In this document: piece after piece, positions 45,901 through 53,946 of the stretch
Layout: the number at the start of each line of letters is the position of its first letter
How positions within the stretch are numbered: position 1 is the stretch's first letter
Assembly: GCF_036227205.1 (NCBI RefSeq)
Contig: NZ_CP109442.1
Location: forward strand, 8,308,001-8,372,000
Length of the DNA: 64,000 bases
Source: Amycolatopsis sp. NBC_01480
GTDB lineage: Bacteria; Actinomycetota; Actinomycetes; Mycobacteriales; Pseudonocardiaceae
Direction of reading: 5' to 3'
The notes under the pieces: generated by a model
What the model was told of the DNA's origin: nothing
The model's database searches: none
What the model saw: only the letters and a program-made list of their open reading frames with translations
Made by a program: the position numbers and the translations under genes

Positions 45901-46106
45901 AGTGCACTGTGGGCGGTCACCGGCAGGTCCACGTCGAACAGCACGGCGCGCCCGGGCCGCCCGTAACGCAGCGCGCGCTGCCCGGTGAACCCGACGCCGG
46001 CCTTCGCGGTCGGCGACCGGTCCGGCCCGCGGCCCACCCGCAGGCCCGTGCCGACCGGCTGTGGTTCACCGGTTTCGAAGGAGGAGAAGAAGCCGGTGCT
46101 CGTCAC
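42972..46106 (-). CDS. GH92-family glycosidase, no signal peptide, acid residue Glu replaced by Gln
   Basis: A 1044-residue GH92 protein. The order is: N-terminal galactose-binding-like region (FSSFETGEPQPVGTGLRVGR); the GH92 beta-sandwich (FSRGNTFPATAVPHGFNFWT, PSPWMGDRHTFQLMPGTGPV); the (alpha/alpha)6 catalytic domain (WIARWSSPGYADLMTGTSSD, GYPGDEDNGEMSAWYVFSAL with the base Asp); and a C-terminal F5/8-type domain (GWTLEGSADGRRWTVLDERS). The acid motif reads HSNQPSHH, where most GH92 mannosidases have NEPSHH. Q is encoded at 43815-43817. Family members with this Gln have been described acting on mannose-1-phospho-mannose. GTG start at 46106; no export signal, unlike its paralogue at 46299. 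Confidence 0.88.
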   Translation of the reverse strand: MTSTGFFSSFETGEPQPVGTGLRVGRGPDRSPTAKAGVGFTGQRALRYGRPGRAVLFDVDLPVTAHSALSYVVFPVGERPVPSYRATFVALDVEFDDGSSAGISAGEQGRGKTLLVDQWNLVRHPLGAFAGRRIRRIVLVTEPPGGEAVEGWLDDVRVAEHPVEPKDPVDHVRTTRGTHSSSEFSRGNTFPATAVPHGFNFWTPVTDARALNWIYSYHRHNDAQNSPRLQAFALSHQPSPWMGDRHTFQLMPGTGPVQPNPVRRSLAFSHDDETDRPHHYGVRFAGGITADLAPSEHAAIFRFTFPEGRGWVLFDNARNRGGLRIHPDSGVVTGHTWVRSGLSTGARRMFVYAKADTPATGGGHVRRPPWRTVTGQLSFDAPEVTLRIATSLISLAQAKRNLELEIPAGTTFEQVRDRARERWQELLGRVELDGATEDQLTTFYSSLYRLFLYPNTAHENTPDGIRHASPVRRSLRPSTRRRTGARIVDGELYVNNGFWDTYRTTWPAYALLAPERCGRMIDGFVQQYREGGWIARWSSPGYADLMTGTSSDVAFADAYLKGVRTFDVESAYDAALKNATVAPPRAGVGRKGLHRSPFLGYTPTSVREGLSWALEGCLNDFGLANLSDALARESEGPRARRFADNAAYLRQRAQHYVHHFDPRIGFFQGRTPDGGRHFPPEGYDPQAWGGDFVETNAWNTAFSVPHDGPGLAALHGGPAGLEAKLDEFFRTPETGRKPGSYGGLIHEMTEARDVRMGQYGHSNQPSHHIPFIYAFAGAPAKLQRTVREVLRRLYLGSELGQGYPGDEDNGEMSAWYVFSALGLYPLAVGTPRYTLCTPLFQTATVHLENGKDLVIRARGATTDTPYVHGLTIDGTPHTSPTIAHAVLAGGAVLEFDVRAEPGTWSAEPVTAVPPTPLTDLRGTVHSPDGPAYPLIDDTSRTEATFTSRTPTVEFLVDGPPREVTMYTLTSGGRAGDPTGWTLEGSADGRRWTVLDERSGELFRWRRQTRPFALATPAAFAHYRLRVTGSTRRRVTLAQWELLAR

Positions 46107-46200
46107 GCGCTCACGGTAATCGCTCGGACGCCCGGGCACCCGGTGATCGTCCTCCGCGTGGCGCGGCCCGTGCGATGCCGTAGTGGCGGGGAATGCGCCT

Positions 46201-46243
46201 CAATGTGGCGTTCGGTGCGTCCAACGCACCGAACGCCACATTG
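46201..46243. repeat. 43-bp perfect palindrome between the two GH92 genes
   Basis: CAATGTGGCGTTCGGTGCGT and its exact reverse complement enclose the loop CCA. It lies 55 bp past the stop of the larger GH92 gene (stop 46299, minus strand) and upstream of the second. It is a candidate terminator and probably a dispersed genomic element, since it is far longer than a simple terminator needs to be. Confidence 0.75.
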
Positions 46244-46298
46244 GGTGCGTGGCCCCCTCCCGGGATCGGGAAGGGGCCACCGCTGATCATTCAGCCGA

Positions 46299-49200
46299 TC
46301 AGAACTTCGCGCACTGCCCCGCGGACGGCCCGCGGACCGTGTTCGCGAGGGTGTTGTCCGTCGGTGCCGGGGTGTTGCCGGCGCAGGCCAGCGGGCCACC
46401 GACGGTGCTGCTCGCCAGTACCGCCGCGTGGTTGCCCACCAGGGTCGCCGGGCCGCCGATGGTGGTCAGCTCGATCGACACCGAACCCGTGGTGCCGGTG
46501 ATCGCCACCGGGCCCGACACCTTCGTGCGGTTCAGCACCACCTGTCCCGCACCGGTCGAGGACAGCGGGCCCGAGATCGAGCCGCCGCGGACGACCAGCG
46601 AAGCGCCGCCCGACACCGTGACCGGGCCGGACACCGTCGCGCCGTTCAGGCACACCGTGCCGCTCGACACGGTCAACGGGCCGTTCTGCACGCCGGTCAG
46701 CGTCTTCGTGCACGACGCGTCCGGGCGGCCCAGCAGCTCGAACTCCGCCAGCGACGCCGTGCCGCCGGTGGTCGCGGTGACCTCCAGCCGGTAGTAGGCG
46801 TAGTGGGCCGGGTTCTTCACCGCGAACGCGCGGGTCTGCTGCCGCCACTGGAAGGCCTGGTCGGTCTGCTGGTCCGCGACCGCCCACGTCTTCCCGTCGT
46901 AGGAGCCCTTCAGCACCCAGCTCTTCGGATCACCCGCACCCTTCGGCGAGGTCAGCGTGTAGTGCGTGACCGCCTCGTCCGTCGAGTTCAGCTGGTACTG
47001 CACCGCACCGGTCACCTTCGCCTCGGTGTTCGAGGTGTTGTCCACCAGGGCCTTGGCGTCGGAACCGTCCGAAGTGGACAGAGTGCCCCTGCCCGGACCG
47101 GTTTCGTCGTGCAGCGGCGTCGGGGGAGTGTCGCCCGTGGTGATCGACTTCGGCGCGTCGTTCGGGCCGGTGCCCCACTTCGACGGGTTCGGGCCCATGT
47201 CGAAGTCCAGCGTGCCGCCGTGGGCCAGCAGGTCCTGCGGCAGCGACGTCGAGGTGTAGGGCTTGCCGTTGACCTTCAGGCCCTGCACGTAGACGTTCTT
47301 CGCGTTGTTCTTCGGCGCGTTGATCACCAGGTCGCCACCGGGCAGGTGCACGGTCGCCTTGGTGAACAGCGGCGACCCGATCGCGTAGTTCGGGCTGCCC
47401 ATCTGCAACGGGTAGAAGCCCAGCGCGCCGAACACGTACCACGCGGACATCTCGCCGTTGTCCTCGTCGCCCGCGTAGCCCTGACCCAGTTCGCTGCCGG
47501 TGTAGAGCCGCGAGAGCGCCTCACGCACCTTCGCCTGCGTCTTCGACGGCTGACCCGCGTAGTCGTACATGTAGAGCAGGTGGTGCGAGGGCTGGTTGGA
47601 GTGGCCGTACTGGCCCATCCGCACGTCCCGCGCCTCCCGCATCTCGTGGATCGCGCCGCCGTAGGTGCCGGGGTAGTTCGCGGTCTCCTGGTCGGCGAAG
47701 AACTGGTCCAGCTTGTTCGCCAGCTTGTCCTTGCCGCCGTAGAGGTCCGCCAGGCCCTGACCGTCCTGCGGCACCGTGAAGGCCATGTTCCAGCCGTCGG
47801 TCTCGGTGTAGTCCCCGCCCCACACGCGCGGGTCGTAATCGGCCTTGGACTTGGTGAACTGGCCGTTCGCGTCCTTGCCCTGGAAGAACCCGACACTCGG
47901 GTCGAACAGGTTCACGTACTGCTGCGCGCGGCTGGTGAAGTACTGGTAGTTCTCCAGGTACTCCGACTTCTTCGGGTCGGTCGCCGGCGCCTGGTCGTAC
48001 AGCTTCTTCGACAGGTTCGCGATGCCGAAGTCGTTGACGTAGCCCTCCATCGCCCAGGAGAAGCCCTCACCGGTCGAGTTCGGCGTGTAGCCGAGGAAGA
48101 TCGACTGGTCCAGCCCCTTGCGCCCGACCGCCGAGTTCGGCGGCGTCACGGTGGCGTTCTTCACCGCCGCGTCGTAGGCCGACTTGACGTCGAAGTTCGT
48201 CACGCCCTTGAGGTAGGCGTCGGCGAACGCGACGTCCGAGCTGGTGCCCGTCATCAGGTCCGCGTAACCGGGGGAGGACCAGCGCGCGATCCAGCCGGCG
48301 TCGCGGTACTGCTGGACGAAGCCGTCCACCATCTTCCCGGCCATGTCCGGCGTGAGCAGCGAGTACGCCGGCCAGGTCGTGCGATAGGTGTCCCAGAACC
48401 CGTTGTTCACGTAGGTCTGGCCGTCGACGATCTTCGAGCCGGTCTGCGTCGCGGTGTCCGTGCCCGTCTTCGGCGACACGGGACTGGCGTACTTGTACGC
48501 CGGCTTGTCGGCGGTGCCGGTGTTCTCGAAGCCCTCGTTCGGGTAGAGGAACAGCCGGTAGAGGTTGGAGTACAGCGTCTCCAGCTGGTCCTTCGACGCG
48601 CCCTGCACCTCGATCACGCCGAGCTGCTTGTCCCACGCCTGCTGCGCGGCGTCACGCGCCTGGTCGAACGACACGTTCGGCCCGGCCTCCATCGCCAGGT
48701 TCTTCTTGGCCTGGTCGACGCTCAGCAGCGAGGTCGCGATCCGCATGGTGACGGTCTTGTCCGCGCCCGCGTTGAACCGCATGTAGCCGGTGACGTTGTC
48801 CCGGCCCTGCCCGGTCAGCTTCGAACCGGCCGTGACCGGCTTGTCGAAGGTGGCGTAGACGAACATCCGCCCCGCGCCCGCCGAAAGGCCGCTCTTCGCG
48901 TCCGTGTACCCGCTGAGGGTGCCGGTGGCCGGGTCGAGGGTGAGCCCGCCGGAGTTGTTGACGTTGTCGAAGATCAGGCTGGAGTCGTTGCCCGGGAAGG
49001 AGAACCGCATGACCGCCGCGTGATCGGTCGGCGCGATCTCGGTCTTGATCCCGTTCTGGAACGTGACCCCGTAGTAGTGCGCCCGCGCGACCTCGTCGTC
49101 GTGCTTGAACGCCAGCGCCCGCGCGTTGCGGTCCGCGTCCGGCACCCCGGCCGCGGCCGAGGGCATCACCTGGAAGCTCTGCCGGTCACCCATCCACGGG

Positions 49201-50606
49201 CTCGGCTCGTGGCTCACGCTGAACGCCTGCAACGCGGGCAGGTTGTCCGTGTTGTTCTGCGAGTGGTAGTTGTACAGCCAGCTCGCCGAGCCGGCGTCGG
49301 TCACCGGCGTCCAGAAGTTGAAGCCGTGCGGCACCGCGGTCGCCGGGAAGTTGTTGCCCCGCGAGAAGGTGCTGTTCGCGAGCGTGCCGCGGGTGGTGAG
49401 CACGTTGTCGCTCGGGCGGGTGCTCGCCGGCGGCGTCGGCGTGGCGGAGATCTTCACGTCGTCCAGCCAGCCCTGGAACGTGCCCGGGCCGTTCGGGTTG
49501 TCGTAGCCCACCAGGATCCGGGCGATGGTCTTGCCCTGCGCGGCCGTGCCGATCGCCGAGCGCACCAGGTTCCACTGGTTGGCGTAGAGCACCTTGCTCG
49601 CGCCCTGCCCCTGCGGCGAAAGCGGGAACCCGTACTGGTCCGTCGCGCCCAGCGAGCTCAGGTACGTGCCGTCGGTGAAGGCCAGGTCGATCGCGACGTT
49701 GGTGCTCGGGTACTTCAGGTCGCCGGTGACGAACTGCGGCTGCACCTTGTACGACAGCTCGGTGGAGGCGACCACCGGGATGTTCACGTCGAAGACCTTG
49801 TTGTACGACCAGCCGTGCCCGGCGGCGGTCTGGCTGCCGGAGTACCGGAACGCCTTCTGCCCGGTGAAGCCCACCCGGTTCTTGTTCGTGTACCCGCTGG
49901 TGGGGCCGGAATCGACGAAGCTGCGCATGTTCGGCAGCGGCGGCGGCGCCGGATCGTCGTTGGCCAGCAACAGCTCCGAGAGCTGCAGCGCGGTGTCCCC
50001 GTGGTTGCGGGTGACGTTCAGCCGGTAGTACTTGAACGGCGCGCTCGGGGCCGCCAGCTTGTAGTCCTTCTGCTGGAACCGGTTCTCGAACGTCTGCCCG
50101 GACTGCTTGTCCAGGTCCGTCCACGACTTCGCGTCACTCGAGCCCTGCAGCGTCCAGTCCTGCGGGTCGCGGCCGGCGAAGTCGTTGGCCGAGCTGATCG
50201 CGTAGTGCGTGATCAGCGTCGGCTCGGACAGCGTCACCTGCGCCCACGCCGCGGGATCCCACGACAGCCACTTGGTGTCGGTGGTGCCGTCGACCAGGTT
50301 GGCCGCGACCTCACCGCCGTCGGTGTTCTCGCTGCTCGCGGTCACCTCGGTCACCTTGCCGCGGATGTCACCTGGGATCGCGGTGCCGTTCGCCCCGTTG
50401 ACCCCGGACGCCCGCGGCTTGCCCGCCGCGTCGGTGTCAACGGTGTCCTGCCACGTCGGCTGCGGGTCGCTCGGCTCGAACGACGAGGAGAAGTCCGGTG
50501 GGGCGGCCGCCTCGGCGGTGGCCGCGGTCACCGGCAGGGCGGCCAGTCCGGCCGCCGCCACCACCGCGACCAGCACGGCGTGGACGGGTCTGGCGCTTCG
50601 GGGCAT
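46299..50606 (-). CDS. Secreted multidomain GH92 glycosidase with beta-helix-like tail
   Basis: A 1435-residue exported protein. The signal peptide is HAVLVAVVAAAGLAALPVTA. Next come an F5/8-type carbohydrate-binding domain (residues about 85-210, DPQDWTLQGSSDAKSWTDLD), GH92 beta and catalytic domains (FSRGNNFPATAVPHGFNFWT, WIARWSSPGYADLMTGTSSD, GYAGDEDNGEMSAWYVFGAL), and a second F5/8-type domain (PKSWVLKGSYDGKTWAVADQ). About 130 C-terminal residues hold five 19-20-residue repeats of the VSGPVTVSGGASLVVRGGS type. The acid motif is HSNQPSHH, with Gln encoded at 47591-47593. The ATG has GGGAGC upstream. The perfect palindrome at 50692 is a likely operator. Role: extracellular mannan or phosphomannan trimming, inferred. 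Confidence 0.9.
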   Translation of the reverse strand: MPRSARPVHAVLVAVVAAAGLAALPVTAATAEAAAPPDFSSSFEPSDPQPTWQDTVDTDAAGKPRASGVNGANGTAIPGDIRGKVTEVTASSENTDGGEVAANLVDGTTDTKWLSWDPAAWAQVTLSEPTLITHYAISSANDFAGRDPQDWTLQGSSDAKSWTDLDKQSGQTFENRFQQKDYKLAAPSAPFKYYRLNVTRNHGDTALQLSELLLANDDPAPPPLPNMRSFVDSGPTSGYTNKNRVGFTGQKAFRYSGSQTAAGHGWSYNKVFDVNIPVVASTELSYKVQPQFVTGDLKYPSTNVAIDLAFTDGTYLSSLGATDQYGFPLSPQGQGASKVLYANQWNLVRSAIGTAAQGKTIARILVGYDNPNGPGTFQGWLDDVKISATPTPPASTRPSDNVLTTRGTLANSTFSRGNNFPATAVPHGFNFWTPVTDAGSASWLYNYHSQNNTDNLPALQAFSVSHEPSPWMGDRQSFQVMPSAAAGVPDADRNARALAFKHDDEVARAHYYGVTFQNGIKTEIAPTDHAAVMRFSFPGNDSSLIFDNVNNSGGLTLDPATGTLSGYTDAKSGLSAGAGRMFVYATFDKPVTAGSKLTGQGRDNVTGYMRFNAGADKTVTMRIATSLLSVDQAKKNLAMEAGPNVSFDQARDAAQQAWDKQLGVIEVQGASKDQLETLYSNLYRLFLYPNEGFENTGTADKPAYKYASPVSPKTGTDTATQTGSKIVDGQTYVNNGFWDTYRTTWPAYSLLTPDMAGKMVDGFVQQYRDAGWIARWSSPGYADLMTGTSSDVAFADAYLKGVTNFDVKSAYDAAVKNATVTPPNSAVGRKGLDQSIFLGYTPNSTGEGFSWAMEGYVNDFGIANLSKKLYDQAPATDPKKSEYLENYQYFTSRAQQYVNLFDPSVGFFQGKDANGQFTKSKADYDPRVWGGDYTETDGWNMAFTVPQDGQGLADLYGGKDKLANKLDQFFADQETANYPGTYGGAIHEMREARDVRMGQYGHSNQPSHHLLYMYDYAGQPSKTQAKVREALSRLYTGSELGQGYAGDEDNGEMSAWYVFGALGFYPLQMGSPNYAIGSPLFTKATVHLPGGDLVINAPKNNAKNVYVQGLKVNGKPYTSTSLPQDLLAHGGTLDFDMGPNPSKWGTGPNDAPKSITTGDTPPTPLHDETGPGRGTLSTSDGSDAKALVDNTSNTEAKVTGAVQYQLNSTDEAVTHYTLTSPKGAGDPKSWVLKGSYDGKTWAVADQQTDQAFQWRQQTRAFAVKNPAHYAYYRLEVTATTGGTASLAEFELLGRPDASCTKTLTGVQNGPLTVSSGTVCLNGATVSGPVTVSGGASLVVRGGSISGPLSSTGAGQVVLNRTKVSGPVAITGTTGSVSIELTTIGGPATLVGNHAAVLASSTVGGPLACAGNTPAPTDNTLANTVRGPSAGQCAKF

Positions 50607-51057
50607 CGTTGCTCCCAGCTTGTCGGGACGGTCTTCACGCGCCCGCGCACAGGGACCCCGGCGGCGGCGCCGGGCAAGCGAAACCCGCGTGTGACATCGA
50701 TGTCAAGTCCGCGGCGGCAACCTGGCCGGAAACAGACAAGGACGGACGTAACCGGGCTGGTGCAGCCGGCCCGCGGCGCTACCGGCTGAGCGGCCCGGTC
50801 CGGCGAGCGCGAGGCGTTCGCGCTCCGGGGGACGATCGGGACCACGCCGATCGCGCTCAGCACGGCCACGAAACCGTTCTGGATCTGGGTGCCGGTGCTC
50901 GGCCCGTAGCCGGGCGTCTCGCACATGTACTGGTCGCAGACCTCCGGGGGCGGACCGGCGCAGCCGGCGGCGGCAACGGCAGCCAGTCGGATCCGGGACG
51001 ATTTCAGGGCAGGCTGACCGCGGGCGCCGGAACCCCTCCCGGACTCGGTCCGGCCTC
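50607..51057. other. Intergenic control region upstream of the secreted GH92 gene
   Basis: No confident gene is present in these 451 bp. The clear signal is TGACATCGATGTCA at 50692-50705, a perfect 14-bp palindrome of the kind bound by LacI-type regulators. Preceded by a C and T on the minus strand, it forms TTGACA, a possible -35 box of the GH92 promoter. On the minus strand near 50750-51007 a frame reads LAAVAAAGCAGPPPEVCDQY and then TQIQNGFVAVLSAIGVVPIV, which looks like a decayed small secreted-protein gene. It has no proper start and no stop before the GH92 gene. Confidence 0.5.
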
Positions 51058-51474
51058 TCAACCGCTGAAGCCGCGGTAGACGCCGTCCGCGTCGGCCGAG
51101 GAGGTGAACTCCGCCCAGTCCATATTGGCCAGCGAGATGTTGTTCTCCACCGACCACAGCTGCGCCGGGATCACCCGCAGCTGCCCGTTCTCGTGCGGGC
51201 TCACCCGCACGACCAGCAGCGGCAGCTCCGGCGACGCGAGCGCGGCCCGGTCGGCCAGCACGAGCAGCGCCCACTCCGGGGCCAGCGCGACCAGCTGCTC
51301 GACGGTCGCGTCCCGGTACGCCGGGTCCTCGACCACGCGCAGGCTCGCGCGGAAACCGTCCTCGCTCGGGGTCTTGACCGCCTCGAGGACGGCGTCCCAC
51401 GCGTCCTGATCGGCGAAGTCCGTGCGGATCAGCAGGCCGAAGTGGATATCGGGCAATCGCTCCATGCGCCTCAT
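51058..51474 (-). CDS. DUF6924-type hypothetical protein
   Basis: A 138-residue protein with the pattern FGLLIRTDFADQDAWDAVLE, GFRASLRVVEDPAYRDATVE, LLVLADRAALASPELPLLVV, then RVIPAQLWSVENNISLANMD. This matches the actinobacterial family annotated DUF6924, of unknown function and probably a soluble alpha/beta protein. GGGAG lies four bases before the ATG at 51474; a second ATG is at 51465. It is divergent from the methyltransferase gene with a 43-bp gap. Confidence 0.72.
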   Translation of the reverse strand: MRRMERLPDIHFGLLIRTDFADQDAWDAVLEAVKTPSEDGFRASLRVVEDPAYRDATVEQLVALAPEWALLVLADRAALASPELPLLVVRVSPHENGQLRVIPAQLWSVENNISLANMDWAEFTSSADADGVYRGFSG

Positions 51475-51517
51475 CCAACTCCCGACGGCCGCCGGCCGTC
51501 GCCGGTATAAGGGAACA

Positions 51518-52180
51518 ATGGCCGAAGATCCGATCGACCCCGACGACGAAGCCCGCCGACGTGCCGAGAAGGCGCTGGCGGCCGGGGATCCCAGCGGATG
51601 GTTCGAGCCGTTGTATGCCGCGGTGGAGGCAGGGGACGCCGTGCTGCCGTGGTTCCGCGGCGAGCCGTGCGTCGAGCTGGCGGCCTGGGCGCGGGACAAC
51701 CCCGGCGACGGCAAGCGCGCGCTCGTGGTCGGCTGCGGTATGGGCGACGACGCCGAGCTGCTCGCCGAAAGCGGCTACGACACCGAGGCGTTCGACGTCT
51801 CGCCCAGCGCGATCAAGGCCGTGCTCAACCGCTTCCCGGACACCCGCGTCGCCTACCGCACCGCGGACCTGCTCGACCCGCCCGCGGAATGGCGCCACGC
51901 GTTCGACCTCGTGGCCGAGATCCTCACCGTGCAGTCGCTGCCGAAGGACGTCCGCGGTACCGCCATCCGGTCGGTCTCGGGGTTCGTCGCCCCCGGCGGC
52001 CTCGCGCTGGTCAGCGCGGTGGCCGAGGAGACCATCGACCTGGCCACCTGGGCCGGCCCGCCCTGGCCGCTCAACCGCGCCGAAGTCGAGTCCTTCGCCC
52101 GCGACGGCGTCTCCGCCCGATCCCTCGACCGCATCCGCGACGGCCGGCGCTGGTGGGCCGAATTCACCCGGGAGGCCTGA
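51518..52180 (+). CDS. Class I SAM-dependent methyltransferase
   Basis: A 220-residue Rossmann methyltransferase of the thiopurine-methyltransferase-like/TehB branch: WFEPLYAAVEAGDAVLPWFR, motif I ALVVGCGMGDDAELLAESGY, acidic motif II DTEAFDVSPSAIKAVLNRFP, and AFDLVAEILTVQSLPKDVRG. The N-terminal GDPSGWFEPLYAAVEAG stretch is typical of thiol or halide methyltransferase-like proteins. Substrate unknown. The ATG at 51518 follows GGGA; the next small gene starts one base after the stop. Confidence 0.85.
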   Translation: MAEDPIDPDDEARRRAEKALAAGDPSGWFEPLYAAVEAGDAVLPWFRGEPCVELAAWARDNPGDGKRALVVGCGMGDDAELLAESGYDTEAFDVSPSAIKAVLNRFPDTRVAYRTADLLDPPAEWRHAFDLVAEILTVQSLPKDVRGTAIRSVSGFVAPGGLALVSAVAEETIDLATWAGPPWPLNRAEVESFARDGVSARSLDRIRDGRRWWAEFTREA

Positions 52181-52181
52181 C

Positions 52182-52529
52182 ATGACCGGAAACCCGATCG
52201 TCGAGCAGTGGCTGGCCGAGCAGGTCCCGCAGGCGCTGCTGCCGACGGAACACCTCACCGCCCTGCTCGCGGTGACCCAGCTGGGCCACCCCGTCCCCGA
52301 GGACGTGCTCGACGCCTGGGGCCGCGAAGTCGTGCTCGCCCACCGCGTCGTGGACCAGTCGGAACCGGCGTTCATCGCCGAGGCCCGCCGCCAGGGCTGG
52401 TCCTGGGAACGAATCGCCGACCGCCTCGGCCTGCCCGACGCCGAAACCGCCGAACAACGCCAGACCGTCCTCGAAGCCGAGCTGACCCGCACCCATCCGC
52501 AGAACCTGCCCGGCGCCTGGCGTCCCTAG
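52182..52529 (+). CDS. Small hypothetical protein with HTH-like segment
   Basis: A 115-residue protein, NPIVEQWLAEQVPQALLPTE at its start and a helix-turn-helix-like ARRQGWSWERIADRLGLPDA segment near residues 68-88. It could be a small DNA-binding protein, but the rest is not diagnostic. It starts immediately after the methyltransferase stop, so it is co-transcribed. Confidence 0.65.
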   Translation: MTGNPIVEQWLAEQVPQALLPTEHLTALLAVTQLGHPVPEDVLDAWGREVVLAHRVVDQSEPAFIAEARRQGWSWERIADRLGLPDAETAEQRQTVLEAELTRTHPQNLPGAWRP

Positions 52530-52547
52530 GCCGGCCCGGCCCGGTGC

Positions 52548-52596
52548 AGCGGATGACGCTTTCAGTGCACTCAGCGCGGGGAAAGCGTCATCCGCT
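52548..52596. terminator. 16-bp stem hairpin between convergent genes
   Basis: AGCGGATGACGCTTTC and GAAAGCGTCATCCGCT form a perfect 16-bp stem with a 17-base loop that itself contains the palindrome AGTGCACT. It lies between convergent stops at 52529 and 52618 and probably ends transcription from both sides. The length suggests a dispersed palindromic family like those at 7308 and 46201. Confidence 0.7.
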
Positions 52597-52617
52597 ACCC
52601 ACGGGGAGCCCCGGTAC

Positions 52618-53946
52618 TCAGCAGGAATCGAGGAACCGCTTCAACACCCGCGTGCCAAACCGCAGCCCCTCCACCGGCACGCGCTCGTCCACTCCGTGCG
52701 CCATCGCGCGGTACGGGAAGCCTGGCGGCAGCCACAGGGGAGCGAAGCCGTAACAGGCCATGCCCAGCTTCGTGAACGCCTTCGCGTCCGTCCCGCCGCC
52801 CATGCAGTACGGCACCACCACCGCGTCCGGGTCCTCGGCGCGCAGCGCGGCCGCCATCGCGTCGAACCACGGCGAGTCCACCGGCGCCTGCACCGGCGGC
52901 TGGTGCGCGACGAACTCGCGCGTCACCCCCGGGCCGAGCAGGCCGTCCAGCTCCGCGAACAGCTCGTCCTCCGCGCCCGGCAGCACCCGCACGTCCACCT
53001 GCGCGGTCGCCGTCGACGGGATCACGTTCACCTTGTAGCCGGCGGACAGCATGGTCGGCGTGGTGCTGTTGCGGACCGTCGGCACCACCAGCGAACCCGC
53101 CGGGCCCAGCCGCGCCACCGTCTCGTCCACCGCCGCACCTGAGGACAGGTCCACCGGCACACCGAGCGCCGCACCGGTGCGTTCCAGGAACGCCCGCACC
53201 GTCGGCGTCAGCCGCACCGGCCACCGGTGCGCGGCGATCCGATGCAGCGCGCCGACCAGCATCGTCACGGCGTTCTCGTCATTGGGACGCGAACCGTGCC
53301 CGGCACGCCCGCGCGCGGTCAGCCGCAGGTGCGCCGTGCCGCGCTCCGCCGTGCCGACCGGGTACAGCCGCACGGTCCGGCCGTCGGCCGCCGGCACGTG
53401 ATAGGTGTAGCCGCCGGATTCGCTGATCGACGCGGCACAGCCCTCGAAGAACTCCGGGTGCGCCTCGACCAGCCAGTGCGCCCCGAAATCGCCCTTGTCC
53501 TCCTCGTCGGCCACGAACGCCAGCACCAGGTCCCGGCGCGGCCGCAGCCCCGACGCGACGGCCGTGAGCACCATCGCGCAGAAGTCCTTCATGTCCACCG
53601 CGCCGCGGCCCCACAGGAACCCGTCGCGCACCTCGCCGGAGAACGGCGGCACCGACCAGTCCGCCGCGTCCGCCGGGACCACGTCCAGGTGCCCCTGCAC
53701 CAGCAGCCCGGGCAGCGACGGGTCGGTGCCCGGGATCCGCGCGAGCACGTTCGCCCGCCCCGGCGCCGATTCCACGATCTTCGCCGGAACCCCGTGGCGC
53801 TCCAGGAACTCCGCGACGTACTCCGCCGCGTCTCGTTCCCCCTCAGCGTCGCCGCCGCCGCGGTTGGTCGTGTCGAACCGGATCAGGTCCGCGCACAACG
53901 CCACCACATCGACACCGGCGGGATTGTCCACTGTGGAGTCAGCCAT
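52618..53946 (-). CDS. M20/M25/M40-family metallopeptidase
   Basis: A 442-residue M20 hydrolase paralogous to the one at 25852: LVQGHLDVVPADAADWSVPP, LWGRGAVDMKDFCAMVLTAV, VLAFVADEEDKGDFGAHWLV with the catalytic Glu, GRAGHGSRPNDENAVTMLVG, and CMGGGTDAKAFTKLGMACYG. Metal ligands appear complete. Its start overlaps the end of the M55 aminopeptidase gene by 8 bp, so the two peptidases are co-produced. With the divergent dipeptide importer it probably finishes dipeptide breakdown. Confidence 0.92.
   Translation of the reverse strand: MADSTVDNPAGVDVVALCADLIRFDTTNRGGGDAEGERDAAEYVAEFLERHGVPAKIVESAPGRANVLARIPGTDPSLPGLLVQGHLDVVPADAADWSVPPFSGEVRDGFLWGRGAVDMKDFCAMVLTAVASGLRPRRDLVLAFVADEEDKGDFGAHWLVEAHPEFFEGCAASISESGGYTYHVPAADGRTVRLYPVGTAERGTAHLRLTARGRAGHGSRPNDENAVTMLVGALHRIAAHRWPVRLTPTVRAFLERTGAALGVPVDLSSGAAVDETVARLGPAGSLVVPTVRNSTTPTMLSAGYKVNVIPSTATAQVDVRVLPGAEDELFAELDGLLGPGVTREFVAHQPPVQAPVDSPWFDAMAAALRAEDPDAVVVPYCMGGGTDAKAFTKLGMACYGFAPLWLPPGFPYRAMAHGVDERVPVEGLRFGTRVLKRFLDSC

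Noticed and set aside
40876..50606. A biosynthetic gene cluster around the FUSC and GH92 genes
   Set aside because: No synthase, synthetase, precursor peptide or tailoring enzymes are present; the genes are glycosidases and membrane proteins.
46428..50789. A 1453-codon open frame on the plus strand opposite the secreted GH92 gene
   Set aside because: It is the complement of a well-supported GH92 gene; the translation is Arg/Val/Gln-rich low-complexity sequence typical of antisense frames in high-GC DNA, with no domain.
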